Shown here: positions 26,649 through 34,651 of the stretch, piece by piece
Layout of the letters: every line of letters begins with the position of its first letter
Position numbering within the stretch: the first letter of the stretch is position 1
Assembly: GCF_002934625.1 (NCBI RefSeq)
Contig: NZ_PTJD01000006.1
Location: forward strand, 186,001-250,000
Origin: Kineococcus xinjiangensis
GTDB taxonomy: Bacteria; Actinomycetota; Actinomycetes; Actinomycetales; Kineococcaceae
DNA length: 64,000 nucleotides
Direction of reading: 5' to 3'
Translations under genes and position numbers: made by a program
Notes under the pieces: model-generated
Database searches by the model: none
What the model was told of the DNA's origin: nothing
What the model saw: only the letters and a program-made list of their open reading frames with translations

Positions 26649-27539
26649 TCACAGGTCCAGGTCGGAGCGGCGGAACTTCGCGTCGAGGAAGCGGCCCTGC
26701 GTCGTCAGCGCCTGCGCGTCCGAGTCGTAGACGGCGTGCTGCAGCTGCAGCGCGCCCTCGTGGAGGAGGCCGAGCTGCTTGAGCAGCTCCTCCGCGGGCG
26801 TGGTCCCCTCGGACGTGCGGCCGGTGAGGGCGTACTGCTCGGGCAGGTCCAGGTAGCGGTCCACCGCGGAGGGCAGGTACTCGCGCACGATCGCCTCGAG
26901 GTTGTGCATCTCCTCCACGTTCGGGGTGCGCTTCTGCGCGCGTGCCAGGAGCGGGCGCAGGACGTCCTCGATCTCGCGGACCTTCGGCACCGCCCCGTCC
27001 GGCAGCCTCCCGCCCGCGGCGTTGACCCGGCGGACGAGGCCGCGCAGGTCCTCCTGCAGGCGGGCGACGACCTCACCGGGCGACGGTGGTGCGGGCGGCA
27101 CCACCGGGGCGGGCGGGACCTCCGCCTCCAGGCCGAGCGCCGCCTTGATCCGCAGCCACGTCGGATTCGCCATGATCGAGTGCACCAACCCCCCGCCCCA
27201 GCCCGCGAAGGCCAGGAGCACTCCGATGAACGCCAGCCACTCCGCGGTCGTCGCGGCGGCCGCGATGAACAGCCCCGCCGTCGCGGCGGTGGTGAGGAAG
27301 TACAGCAGGCTCGCCAGCAGCCAGGACGCCTTGCGGCCCTTCAGGCCCATGTAGAGGAAGGCGATCCAGCTCAGCGCGGTGCCGCCCAGGGCGGGCATCA
27401 GCAGCCAGGAGCTGTTCGCCGCCCGCCACCGCCGGCTGCGCAGGCGCCGGCTGACGACCTCCGCGGGGACCGTGCCGCGGCGCGCCACCGAGCCCCCGGA
27501 GTGGCCGGCCCGCCGCCGCAGGGACGCCGGTGTGCTCAC
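26649..27539 (-). CDS. XpaC-like membrane protein (copy A)
   Basis: 296 residues: basic N-terminus, about four hydrophobic segments between residues 45 and 125 (SWLLMPALGGTALSWIAFLY, WLLASLLYFLTTAATAGLFI, AEWLAFIGVLLAFAG), a Pro-rich spacer, and an XpaC-like helical domain (VREYLPSAVDRYLDLP) ending TTQGRFLDAKFRRSDLDL. GTG 27539 overlaps the telA stop (GTGA). The domain order membrane-helical and direct coupling to telA support a membrane partner of TelA. The shared C-terminal SDLDL with copy B points to gene duplication. Confidence 0.68.
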   Translation of the reverse strand: MSTPASLRRRAGHSGGSVARRGTVPAEVVSRRLRSRRWRAANSSWLLMPALGGTALSWIAFLYMGLKGRKASWLLASLLYFLTTAATAGLFIAAAATTAEWLAFIGVLLAFAGWGGGLVHSIMANPTWLRIKAALGLEAEVPPAPVVPPAPPSPGEVVARLQEDLRGLVRRVNAAGGRLPDGAVPKVREIEDVLRPLLARAQKRTPNVEEMHNLEAIVREYLPSAVDRYLDLPEQYALTGRTSEGTTPAEELLKQLGLLHEGALQLQHAVYDSDAQALTTQGRFLDAKFRRSDLDL

Positions 27540-28774
27540 CGCTCCTCCTCCCCCGCCCGGACCCGCTCCAGGTAGCCGCGGGAGCGGTGCACCTGGCCCT
27601 CCAGCGCGTCGACCGTCGTGGCCATGCTCTGCACGGCCTGCTGCTTGAAGGTGTCGATGGCGTCCATCGTCGCGAAGACGTTGTCGAAGGCCCGCTGCAG
27701 CGTGGCCACGTCCACGGTCGCCGTGGACGCCTGCTCGTGGATCTGCGAGGTCTGCTGCCGCAGCATCTCCGACGTCGAGAGGATCATCTGGTTCGTCGTG
27801 GTGTTCAGCGCGTTGATCTGGTCGAGGACGAGGCGCTGGTTGGCCAGGGCCTGCGCCACCACGACCGCCGTGCGCAGCGCCGAGACCGTCGTGGTCTGCG
27901 CGCGGTCGACGCCCTTGATGAGCTCGATGTTGTTCTTCCGGACCAGGTCCATCGCCAGGTAGCCCTGCACGCTGACGGACAGCTGGGTCAGCAGGTCCTG
28001 GTGGCGCTGGCGGATCGGGAAGAGGGCGTCGGAGGTCAGGGCGTCGGCGGCCTGCGGGTTGCTCGCGCGCAACTGCTCGACCTTCTCCACCGTGGCGGCG
28101 TCGAGCGCCTTGGCCAGGGTGGCGTACTCGGTGAGCTTGCCCATCGTCGCCCACAGGTTCGCCTTCTCCTGCTCGATGGCGGCGTTGTCCTTGCGCAGCT
28201 CGTCCTGCCCCGACGCGAGCGCCTTGATGATCGCGTCGAGCTGGGACTGCGCGGACTGGTAGCGCTCGAAGTAGCGCTGGATCTTGTTGCCCATCGGGAT
28301 GACGCCGAGCAGCTTCTTCGCGCCGCGCAGGTCGGCCCGGCCGGGGTCGAGGTCGGTGACGGTGCGGCGCAGCTCGAGCAGCGTGTTGGCGACCTTCACC
28401 TGCGCGTCGGCCCCCGGCCCGGCGGCCTTGGCGCCCTTGGCCCCGGCGAGGGAGGAGGCGGGGCGCTCGAGCATCCGGTTGGACGCCTGCGCGCTGGAGC
28501 GGACCTCCTGCTCGCCCATCCGGACGATGTCGTCGACGCGCTTCTGGAACGCCGGGCTGCGGGGGTCCTGGGCCGCGAGGTCGTCCACGAAGGACCTCGC
28601 CTTGCGGGCCAGCTCCGCCCTCGTCGACTCGTCCAGGGGGATCATCCCCTCGGCCTGCTCGTCGGGGATGACGGGCACCGGGGCGGGTGGCGTCAGCTGC
28701 AGGTCGGGCACGGCGGCGGGGGCGGGGCCCGCGGGCGGGGCCAGCGGCTTGCTCAGGTCCAGCGACTCCGACAT
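27536..28774 (-). CDS. telA: TelA-type toxic anion resistance protein
   Basis: 412 residues, all helical and rich in coiled-coil: KKLLGVIPMGNKIQRYFERY, AIIKALASGQDELRKDNAAI, GYLAMDLVRKNNIELIKGVD, TTVSALRTAVVVAQALANQR and SEMLRQQTSQIHEQAS follow the TelA (PF05816) pattern. The first ~60 residues are Pro-rich and disordered. TelA homologues contribute to tellurite and cell-envelope-stress resistance by an unknown mechanism. The start ATG 28774 (MSESLDLSKPLAPP) has GGGGAAG upstream; longer in-frame extensions cover low-complexity intergenic sequence. It is the first gene of an operon with two XpaC-like genes. Confidence 0.9.
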   Translation of the reverse strand: MSESLDLSKPLAPPAGPAPAAVPDLQLTPPAPVPVIPDEQAEGMIPLDESTRAELARKARSFVDDLAAQDPRSPAFQKRVDDIVRMGEQEVRSSAQASNRMLERPASSLAGAKGAKAAGPGADAQVKVANTLLELRRTVTDLDPGRADLRGAKKLLGVIPMGNKIQRYFERYQSAQSQLDAIIKALASGQDELRKDNAAIEQEKANLWATMGKLTEYATLAKALDAATVEKVEQLRASNPQAADALTSDALFPIRQRHQDLLTQLSVSVQGYLAMDLVRKNNIELIKGVDRAQTTTVSALRTAVVVAQALANQRLVLDQINALNTTTNQMILSTSEMLRQQTSQIHEQASTATVDVATLQRAFDNVFATMDAIDTFKQQAVQSMATTVDALEGQVHRSRGYLERVRAGEEER

Positions 28775-29001
28775 CGGCTTCCCCTCGTCCGTGCTGCTCG
28801 TGGTGCTCGTGCTGCCGGGCCTCCGCCCGGTGCTGCGCGGTCGCCCTCCTCCGGAAGGACGTCCGGGGCGCCCCGCGTGTTCCGGGCGGTGCTCGCCCCC
28901 ATCCTCCGCAGCGCGCGGCGGGTGCGCATCCGTCGTGCGGAGGACGGTCCCCGCAGTGCACCAGGCTCCGGCGCCCGTGTCGATGGGGGTCTCCCCCCGC
29001 C

Positions 29002-29050
29002 CGACCCCGAGGACGACCCCGGACCGACCCCGGACCGACCCCGACCCCGG
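29002..29050. repeat. GACCCC-rich direct repeats in the telA/LLM divergent gap
   Basis: The 320-bp gap 28775-29094 has no gene. It contains GACCCCGGACC twice in tandem (29015-29025, 29026-29036) followed by GACCCC twice (29037-29048). No other structure was recognised; promoters for both divergent genes should be here. Confidence 0.6.
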
Positions 29051-29082
29051 TGCGGGGGCTGCCCGCCGGCCCGGCACCCGGG

Positions 29083-29088
29083 CAGGAT
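29083..29088 (+). promoter_or_regulatory. Putative -10 box for leaderless LLM oxidoreductase
   Basis: CAGGAT ends 7 bases before the ATG at 29095, the same spacing as at nadE, map and ppgK; no ribosome site is seen. Confidence 0.35.
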
Positions 29089-29094
29089 GCCCGC

Positions 29095-30096
29095 ATGAGC
29101 GACTTGACGATCGGCTACGCGGCGATGCTGGAGCAGTTCGGGCCCCAGGAGGTCGTGGGCTACACCGCGCTGGCGGAGGAGCACGGCTTCTCCGGGTGCA
29201 TGGCGGCCGACCACTTCCAGCCGTGGGTGCCGCAGCAGGGCGAGGCGGCGTTCGTGTGGAACGTGCTCACCGCGGTCGGCGAGCGCACCCGCGGCGACCT
29301 CGGCCCGGGCGTGACCTGCCCCAGCTTCCGCTTCCACCCGGCGATCGTCGCGCAGGCCTCCGCCACGCTGGCCGCGATGTACCCGGACCGGCACTGGCTG
29401 GGCCTGGGCACCGGCGAGGCCCTCAACGAGCACGTCGTGCCCGGGTACTGGCCCGAGGCCGGGGAGCGCTCGCTGCGCATGTGGGAGGCCATCGAGGTCA
29501 TCCGCAAGCTCTTCGACGCCTCGCTGGCGGGCAAGGACGTCAAGCACTCCGGCAGGCACTTCCAGATGGAGACCACCCGGCTGTGGACGATGCCGGAGCA
29601 GGCGCCGCCCATCCTGGTGGCGACCGCCGGGCCGATCAACGCGAAGAAGACCGGCAGGTACGCCGACGGCATCATCACGGTCGGCGCGCCGCTGGAGAAG
29701 ATCGGCGGCCTGTTCGAGAAGTTCGCGGAGGGCGCCCGGGAGGCCGGCAAGGACCCCGACGCGATGCCGAAGGTGCTCCAGCTGCACCTGTCCTGGGCCG
29801 AGACGGACGAGCAGGCCCTCGCCAACGCCATGACGGAGTGGCCCAACGGCGGCATGAAGTTCCCCAAGGCCGACATCCGCTCCCCGCACGACTTCGCGCA
29901 GATGGCCAAGCTCGTCCGCCCCGAGGACTTCGAGGGCCGGATGGTCATCTCCGCCGACCCCGACGCGCACCGCGCGGAGATCCAGAAGTACGTCGACCTG
30001 GGATTCGACCGCATCTACCTGCACAACGTCGGGCGCAACCAGGCGGAGTGGATCGAGGTCTTCGGCCGCGACGTCCTGCCGAAGCTGAAGCGCTGA
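29095..30096 (+). CDS. F420-dependent LLM-class oxidoreductase (glucose-6-phosphate dehydrogenase-like)
   Basis: 333 residues of the luciferase-like (TIM barrel) family: IGYAAMLEQFGPQEVVGYT, AADHFQPWVPQQGEAAF, GPGVTCPSFRFHPAIVAQAS, WLGLGTGEALNEHVVPGYWP, LFDASLAGKDVKHSGRHFQM, ATAGPINAKKTGRYADGIIT. These match the F420-dependent glucose-6-phosphate dehydrogenase-like branch, which oxidises a substrate while reducing the deazaflavin cofactor F420. The exact substrate cannot be fixed from sequence. ATG 29095 gives MSDLTIGYAAML. The gene stands alone between the Ter island and map. Confidence 0.88.
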   Translation: MSDLTIGYAAMLEQFGPQEVVGYTALAEEHGFSGCMAADHFQPWVPQQGEAAFVWNVLTAVGERTRGDLGPGVTCPSFRFHPAIVAQASATLAAMYPDRHWLGLGTGEALNEHVVPGYWPEAGERSLRMWEAIEVIRKLFDASLAGKDVKHSGRHFQMETTRLWTMPEQAPPILVATAGPINAKKTGRYADGIITVGAPLEKIGGLFEKFAEGAREAGKDPDAMPKVLQLHLSWAETDEQALANAMTEWPNGGMKFPKADIRSPHDFAQMAKLVRPEDFEGRMVISADPDAHRAEIQKYVDLGFDRIYLHNVGRNQAEWIEVFGRDVLPKLKR

Positions 30097-30118
30097 GCGC
30101 GGCCGCGGGGGCGCCGGG

Positions 30119-30310
30119 TCAGTCCTCCCCGGCGTCCTCGCCCGCGTCCTCGCGGTCCCACGCCTCCGTGCGGGCGCGCGCCGTCTCCAGGGCCGCGGCG
30201 GCCGCCTCCCTGCTCGGGTAGGGCCCCATGAGGTCCTTGGCCTGGCTCTTGCGCTCCAGCTCCTCCACCTGGTTCGTGCGGACGTTGTAGAAGAAGGCGC
30301 GCTCGCTCAT
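30119..30310 (-). CDS. Small SPOR-like conserved actinobacterial protein
   Basis: 63 residues starting MSERAFFYNVRTNQVEELER, then AKDLMGPYPSREAAAAALET and a highly acidic tail (REDAGEDAGED). Short proteins of this type, annotated as SPOR-domain-like, are frequent next to map in actinobacteria. ATG 30310 is preferred; the upstream GTG at 30316 adds only two residues. CACGAT ends 7 bases before the ATG, suggesting a leaderless transcript. Function is unknown; peptidoglycan contact would be speculative without a secretion signal. Confidence 0.75.
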   Translation of the reverse strand: MSERAFFYNVRTNQVEELERKSQAKDLMGPYPSREAAAAALETARARTEAWDREDAGEDAGED

Positions 30311-30383
30311 GGGCACATCGTGGCGGTGCCGCGGCGCTCGCGCACGCGACGGACGGCTCCGGGGAGCGCCCCGGCGCCCCTCC

Positions 30384-30389
30384 TAGACT
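30384..30389 (+). promoter_or_regulatory. Putative -10 box for leaderless map
   Basis: TAGACT ends exactly 7 bases before the map ATG at 30396. Confidence 0.5.
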
Positions 30390-30395
30390 GGCCCC

Positions 30396-31259
30396 ATGCC
30401 CCCCGTCGCCGCGCCCCTCGTCCCCGGCACCCTCAGCCCGCGCCGGGCCGTGCCCGTGGGCATCGAGCGCCCGGAGTACGTCGACCGCCCGGCACCGCGC
30501 CGCTACGAGGGCCCGCACGTCCTCGACGCGGAGACGATCGAGCGCATCCGGGTGGCCGGGGGCGTCGCCGCCCGCGCGATGGCGGCCGCGGCCGAGCACA
30601 TCCGCCCCGGCGTCACCACCGACGAGCTGGACCGCGTCGCCCACGAGTACCTCTGCGACCACGGCGCCTACCCGTCCACGCTGGGCTACCGGGGCTTCCC
30701 GAAGTCGCTGTGCGCGAGCGTCAACGAGGTCATCTGCCACGGCATCCCCGACTCCACCGTGCTGCGCGACGGCGACATCGTGAACCTCGACGTCACCGCC
30801 TACCTCGGCGGCGTCCACGGCGACAACAACGCCACCTACCTCGTCGGCGAGGTCGACGAGGAGTCCCGCCTCCTCGTCGAGCGCACCCGGACCTCGCTGG
30901 AGCGGGCGATCAAGGCGGTCGTGCCGGGCCGCGCGGTCAACGTCATCGGCCGGGTCATCGAGGCCTACGCGAAGCGCTTCGGCTACGGCGTGGTGCGCGA
31001 CTTCACCGGCCACGGCGTGGGCCCGGCCTTCCACACCGGCCTGGTCATCCCCCACTACGACGCCGCCCCCGCCCACGACACGGTGATGGAGCCGGGCATG
31101 GTCTTCACCATCGAGCCGATGCTCACCCTCGGCACCCACGAGTGGGACATGTGGGAGGACGGCTGGACGGTCGTGACGAAGGACCGCCGCCGCAGCGCGC
31201 AGTTCGAGCACACCCTCGTGGTCACCGACACGGGCGCGGAGGTCCTCACCCTCCCGTGA
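30396..31259 (+). CDS. map: Type I methionine aminopeptidase
   Basis: Removes the initiator Met from nascent proteins. 287 residues: a ~40-residue Pro-rich N-terminal extension ([20 protein letters not shown]) typical of the long actinobacterial form, then the pita-bread domain with all five metal ligands: [10 protein letters not shown] (Asp), HGDNNATY (Asp), [11 protein letters not shown] (His), [11 protein letters not shown] (Glu) and AQFEHTLVV (Glu). ATG 30396 is supported by the conserved extension and the -10 box. Followed by three 19-bp tandem repeats and the PspC gene. Confidence 0.96.
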   Translation: MPPVAAPLVPGTLSPRRAVPVGIERPEYVDRPAPRRYEGPHVLDAETIERIRVAGGVAARAMAAAAEHIRPGVTTDELDRVAHEYLCDHGAYPSTLGYRGFPKSLCASVNEVICHGIPDSTVLRDGDIVNLDVTAYLGGVHGDNNATYLVGEVDEESRLLVERTRTSLERAIKAVVPGRAVNVIGRVIEAYAKRFGYGVVRDFTGHGVGPAFHTGLVIPHYDAAPAHDTVMEPGMVFTIEPMLTLGTHEWDMWEDGWTVVTKDRRRSAQFEHTLVVTDTGAEVLTLP

Positions 31260-31260
31260 G

Positions 31261-31317
31261 GCCGTGACCCTGCGGTGAGGCCGTGACCCTGCGGTGGGGC
31301 CGTGACCCTGCGGTGGG
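31261..31317. repeat. 19-bp tandem repeat, three copies
   Basis: GCCGTGACCCTGCGGTGRG at 31261-31279, 31280-31298 and 31299-31317, starting two bases after the map stop. Copies differ at one or no base. A related string (GTCGTGACCCTGCGCTGAG) occurs at the aceE stop. Confidence 0.9.
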
Positions 31318-31380
31318 GCCGGGCACCCGGGGCCGCCCCGGTGCGTTGTCCCGGTGACAGCGCCCACCCGAGGAGGAACC

Positions 31381-31578
31381 GTGACCGTGCTCGCCCGCCC
31401 CCGTTCCGGCAAGGTCATCGCCGGTGTCTGCGCCGGACTGGCCCGCCGCTACGACATGAGCCCGAACGTCGTGCGCCTGCTCTTCCTGCTCTCCTGCCTG
31501 CTGCCGGGCCCGCAGGTGATCGCCTACCTGGTGCTGTGGGCCGTCATGCCCGTCGACGGCGGACAGCGGCGCTTCTGA
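31381..31578 (+). CDS. PspC domain small membrane protein
   Basis: 65 residues, one PspC domain: ARPRSGKVIAGVCAGLARRY, DMSPNVVRLLFLLSCLLPGP, then VIAYLVLWAVMPVDGG. Two hydrophobic segments anchor it in the membrane. PspC proteins act in phage-shock/envelope stress sensing; PspA is encoded 2.3 kb away. GTG 31381 has an excellent GAGGAGGAACC ribosome site. The gene ends at a hairpin (31599-31638). Confidence 0.9.
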   Translation: MTVLARPRSGKVIAGVCAGLARRYDMSPNVVRLLFLLSCLLPGPQVIAYLVLWAVMPVDGGQRRF

Positions 31579-31598
31579 CGGGGCGCTCCTGACGCGGC

Positions 31599-31638
31599 GC
31601 CGTCGCGCCGGCGCCTCCCTGGCGGCCGGCGCGACGGC
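31599..31638 (+). terminator. Terminator after the PspC gene
   Basis: Perfect 13-bp stem (31599-31611 with 31626-31638); the loop contains an inner CGCC/GGCG pairing. It lies 20 bases after the stop. Confidence 0.8.
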
Positions 31639-31675
31639 GGGGCACGGCCACCGTGCCCCGGCGATCACCAGCCCC

Positions 31676-31681
31676 TAGGCT
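31676..31681 (+). promoter_or_regulatory. Putative -10 box for leaderless ppgK
   Basis: TAGGCT ends exactly 7 bases before the GTG start at 31688. Confidence 0.5.
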
Positions 31682-31687
31682 CGCGCC

Positions 31688-32482
31688 GTGGCGACGACGA
31701 CTCCCTCCAGCACCTCCGACGCGACCGGCGGTGGGAGCCCCCGCCGCGGGCTCGGGGTGGACATCGGCGGTTCCGGCATCAAGGCCGCCCCCGTCGACCT
31801 CGACGCGGGCTCCTTCGCGGCGGACCGCGTCCGCATCCCGACCCCCCAGCCGGCGACCGCGGCAAACATCGCGCCCGTGGTGTCGACGGCCGTGAACTCC
31901 TTCCCGGACTACCGCGGCCCGGTGGGCATCACGTTCCCCGCGGTCGTGCAGCACGGCATCACGAGGACGGCCGCGAACGTCGACAAGTCCTGGATCGGCA
32001 CCGACGCCGAGGGCGTCTTCTCCGACGCCCTCGGCCGCCGGGTCCTCGTGGTCAACGACGCCGACGCCGCCGGTCTGGCGGAGGCCCGCTTCGGCGCCGC
32101 CCGCGACGTCAAGGGCGTGGTCGTGGTGACGACGCTGGGCACCGGCATCGGCAGCGCCCTGATCGTGGACGGGACGCTGGTGCCCAACACCGAGTTCGGG
32201 CACCTGGAGGTCGACGGCCACGACGCGGAGAAGCGCGCCGCGGACAGCGCCCGCGAACGGCAGGACCTGAGCTGGGAGCAGTGGGCCAAGCGCCTGCAGC
32301 GCTACTACAAGCACCTCGAGGACCTGCTCTGGCCGGACCTCATCGTCGTCGGCGGGGGCGTCAGCAAGAAGCACGAGAAGTTCCTGCCGCTGCTGGACCT
32401 GCGCAGCCCCATCGTGCCCGCGAAGCTGCGCAACGACGCGGGGATCATCGGCGCCGCGGCGCTGGCGGCCGAGCAGCGCTGA
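31688..32482 (+). CDS. ppgK: Polyphosphate glucokinase (ROK family)
   Basis: Phosphorylates glucose using polyphosphate (and usually ATP). 264 residues: phosphate loop [18 protein letters not shown] near residue 22, sugar-site Asp in [30 protein letters not shown], and the PPGK-specific [16 protein letters not shown] plus [10 protein letters not shown]...[22 protein letters not shown]. The last motifs distinguish it from plain ROK glucokinases. Start GTG 31688 is supported by the -10 box; the first ~20 residues are Ser/Thr-rich. It converges on a DUF4328 gene, with a shared hairpin between. Confidence 0.95.
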   Translation: MATTTPSSTSDATGGGSPRRGLGVDIGGSGIKAAPVDLDAGSFAADRVRIPTPQPATAANIAPVVSTAVNSFPDYRGPVGITFPAVVQHGITRTAANVDKSWIGTDAEGVFSDALGRRVLVVNDADAAGLAEARFGAARDVKGVVVVTTLGTGIGSALIVDGTLVPNTEFGHLEVDGHDAEKRAADSARERQDLSWEQWAKRLQRYYKHLEDLLWPDLIVVGGGVSKKHEKFLPLLDLRSPIVPAKLRNDAGIIGAAALAAEQR

Positions 32483-32509
32483 GCCGGGCGGGCGCACCGC
32501 CCGCGACGT

Positions 32510-32548
32510 GGCAGAGGGGGCCGTGCCCGTGGCACGGCCCCCTCTGCC
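32510..32548. terminator. Bidirectional terminator between ppgK and the DUF4328 gene
   Basis: Perfect 18-bp stem (32510-32527 with 32531-32548) and a 3-base loop between two convergent genes. Confidence 0.85.
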
Positions 32549-32560
32549 GTCAGCTGCGCG

Positions 32561-33439
32561 TCACCACGCGGGCGGCACGCCCGGCGCCGAAGCGGCGCCG
32601 ACACGGGCCTCCTCCTGCCGGGCAGTGATCCAACGAACGATGCCGACCCAGACCACCAGGGCGGCGACGGTGACGAGCGCGTCGAGGGACTCCACGGCGC
32701 CCAGGCGGCTCAGGCGCTCGAGGCTCGGGTCGCCGCTCCACGGGAAGGTGCGGTCCGCGATGCGGCTGGTCACCAGCCCGGCGACCCACAACCCCCACCA
32801 CAGGTCCAGCGAGGGCAGGCCGGACAGCCTCCGGGAGGAGTCCGAGCCGTGCGCGACGTCGCGCACGACCCGGTAGGGGTACACGAGGCAGGCGATCGGC
32901 ACGAACCAGCCGACCCAGAGCCAGAACCGGGAGCGGTCGTGCCGCTGCGCGGGATGGATGACCTCGGAGTTGCCGCGTGCGCGGTGCAGCCACAGGCAGG
33001 CCACGACGAACGTCGCGAGCCCCAGCAGGGCGGTCAAGGCGCTGACCGCGTCATACGCTGTGTGCACCTGCGCCGTGCTCCCCCAGGTGGTCAGGGCCTC
33101 CGAGTACTGGCGCGCGGCGGAGAAGCTCGTGAGCGCCTGGAGGACGTGGGCCCCCGTCAACGCGCAGCCCAGCACGATCGTGGCCGTGCCCAGGCCGCGC
33201 ACCGGCTTCAGCCGCACTGCGAGCGAGGCGTTCGGCGCGTTCGCTCCCCACTGCGGCTGCCCCCAGGACTGCGGAGCCGGCGACTGCGGGAACTGCTGCG
33301 AGCCGGACTGGAGGTGGGGCAGGGTGGCTCCGGGAGACGACGACGATGCGCCGAAGCGGCCCGGGACGGCGGAGTGGCCGGGCTGGGGGGCGCCGGCGTA
33401 GAAGTCCCGCCAGTCGGGGGTGCCGGAAGGCTGGTGCAT
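32561..33439 (-). CDS. DUF4328 membrane protein
   Basis: 292 residues. The first ~75 are a disordered Pro/Gln/Ser-rich cytoplasmic tail; then about five TM segments ([93 protein letters not shown]). The order W.GWFVPI..L.YPYRV plus a later LWWGLW is the DUF4328 pattern. Function unknown. ATG 33439 ([10 protein letters not shown]) is chosen for the nearby GAGGA and for lying just inside a 5' inverted repeat at 33449-33494. Confidence 0.75.
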   Translation of the reverse strand: MHQPSGTPDWRDFYAGAPQPGHSAVPGRFGASSSSPGATLPHLQSGSQQFPQSPAPQSWGQPQWGANAPNASLAVRLKPVRGLGTATIVLGCALTGAHVLQALTSFSAARQYSEALTTWGSTAQVHTAYDAVSALTALLGLATFVVACLWLHRARGNSEVIHPAQRHDRSRFWLWVGWFVPIACLVYPYRVVRDVAHGSDSSRRLSGLPSLDLWWGLWVAGLVTSRIADRTFPWSGDPSLERLSRLGAVESLDALVTVAALVVWVGIVRWITARQEEARVGAASAPGVPPAW

Positions 33440-33784
33440 GTCGTCCTCGGAGAGTCGGGGTCGGTCCCCCGAACGTAGGTCGGCCCGACTCTCCGGAGAA
33501 GAACCCGCCACGCAGCGTCACACCCGCGGCGCAGCGGCACACCCCGTCCAGCCCAGCGGCTGCCGTCCGTCACCGTCCACGCACGCCCTGGCTGCACCGG
33601 CACCCGCCCGAGGCCACCGCGCCCCACACCACCGCGAGCCCCGTCACGGTCGCCACGACGACCGTGACCATCCAGCTCGCGGACAGCACCTCGCTGAGGC
33701 CGGAGGCCAGCCGGTGCGCCCGGCCCCCGCGGGGTTCCGGGCGCCACCGGCCTCAGCCGCCACGACGATCGGTGGACACCGGGA
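33440..33784. other. 345-bp gene-poor stretch with an 11-bp inverted repeat
   Basis: GGAGAGTCGGG (33449-33459) is inverted at 33484-33494 with a 24-base loop, lying in the probable 5' leader of the DUF4328 gene so that the proximal arm abuts its ribosome site. The rest holds no supported gene; a possible 39-residue hydrophobic reading frame is noted elsewhere as rejected. Confidence 0.5.
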
Positions 33785-34507
33785 TCAGCCGGCGGAACCG
33801 GCCTTCAGCGCTGCCAGCCGCGCCTCCACGTCCAGGTCCACCTCGTCCACCTCGAGGCTGGCGAACTGCGCGTCGAGGGAGTCCGCCTGCAGCTCCGCGT
33901 GCCCGGCGACGCGCGCCTCCTCGCGGCGGATGCGGTCCTCGAAGCGCGACAGGTCCGACGTGGGGTCCATCAGGCTGATGGAGCCCACCGCCTCCTGCAC
34001 CCGCGACTGGGCCTCGGCAGCCTTGGCGCGGGCGACGAGCTGGTCGCGCTTGGTCTTCAGCTCGTCCAGCTTCTGCTTCATGCCGTTCAGGCCGGACTTC
34101 AGCTTCTCCACGACCTCGGTCTGCGCGGCGATCTGCGGGCCGGCGTCCTGGACCTCCTTCTCGAAGGAGATCTGCCGCTTCAGGGCGACCTTGGCGAGCT
34201 CGTCGAAGCGGTCGGCCTCGGGAGCCTTGCCCGCGGCGCGCAGCTCGTCCGCTTTGCGGGAGGCGGCGGTGGCCTTCGCGCCCCACTCCCGTACGGCGGC
34301 CTCGTCCTCGGTGCGGTCCTGCTCGGCGAGGCGCAGGTTGCCGATGGTCTGGGCGATGGCTGCCTCGGCCTCGCGGATGCTGGCGCTGTAGTCGCGGATC
34401 ATCTGGTCGAGCATCTTCTGCGGGTCCTCGGCCTCGTCGATGAAGGCGTTGATGTTGGCCCGCGTGAGCTGGGCGATGCGGCCCAGGATCGACTGCTTGT
34501 CCGCCAC
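33785..34507 (-). CDS. pspA: PspA/IM30 family membrane-stress protein
   Basis: 240 residues, coiled-coil throughout: QSILGRIAQLTRANINAFID at the N-terminus (membrane-binding amphipathic helix), EDPQKMLDQMIRDYSASIRE, ALKRQISFEKEVQDAGPQIA, then VAGHAELQADSLDAQFASLE. This is the ESCRT-III-like PspA fold that polymerises on stressed membranes. GTG 34507 is selected because VADKQSILGRI begins the family and GGGGAGGAAG is upstream; a longer in-frame extension is low-complexity. Possibly linked to the TPM-domain gene 144 bp upstream. Confidence 0.92.
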   Translation of the reverse strand: MADKQSILGRIAQLTRANINAFIDEAEDPQKMLDQMIRDYSASIREAEAAIAQTIGNLRLAEQDRTEDEAAVREWGAKATAASRKADELRAAGKAPEADRFDELAKVALKRQISFEKEVQDAGPQIAAQTEVVEKLKSGLNGMKQKLDELKTKRDQLVARAKAAEAQSRVQEAVGSISLMDPTSDLSRFEDRIRREEARVAGHAELQADSLDAQFASLEVDEVDLDVEARLAALKAGSAG

Positions 34508-34651
34508 GGTGGTCTTCCTCCCCGCCGGGTCACGGCCCGGCGCGCTCGCTTCCGGCTCTGCCGCCCGCCACCGGTGCTGCGCCCGGCCGACGGCGATGTG
34601 CTCCGCTCGGAGCATGCCGCCGATCGGCCGGTCGCGCAGCCGGAGGATCCC

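Noticed and set aside
33555-33720. A 39-residue hydrophobic minus-strand frame (VLSASWMVTVVVATVTGLAV...)
   Set aside because: It has one TM-like stretch but no convincing start with a ribosome site and no neighbour support; chance hydrophobicity cannot be excluded.
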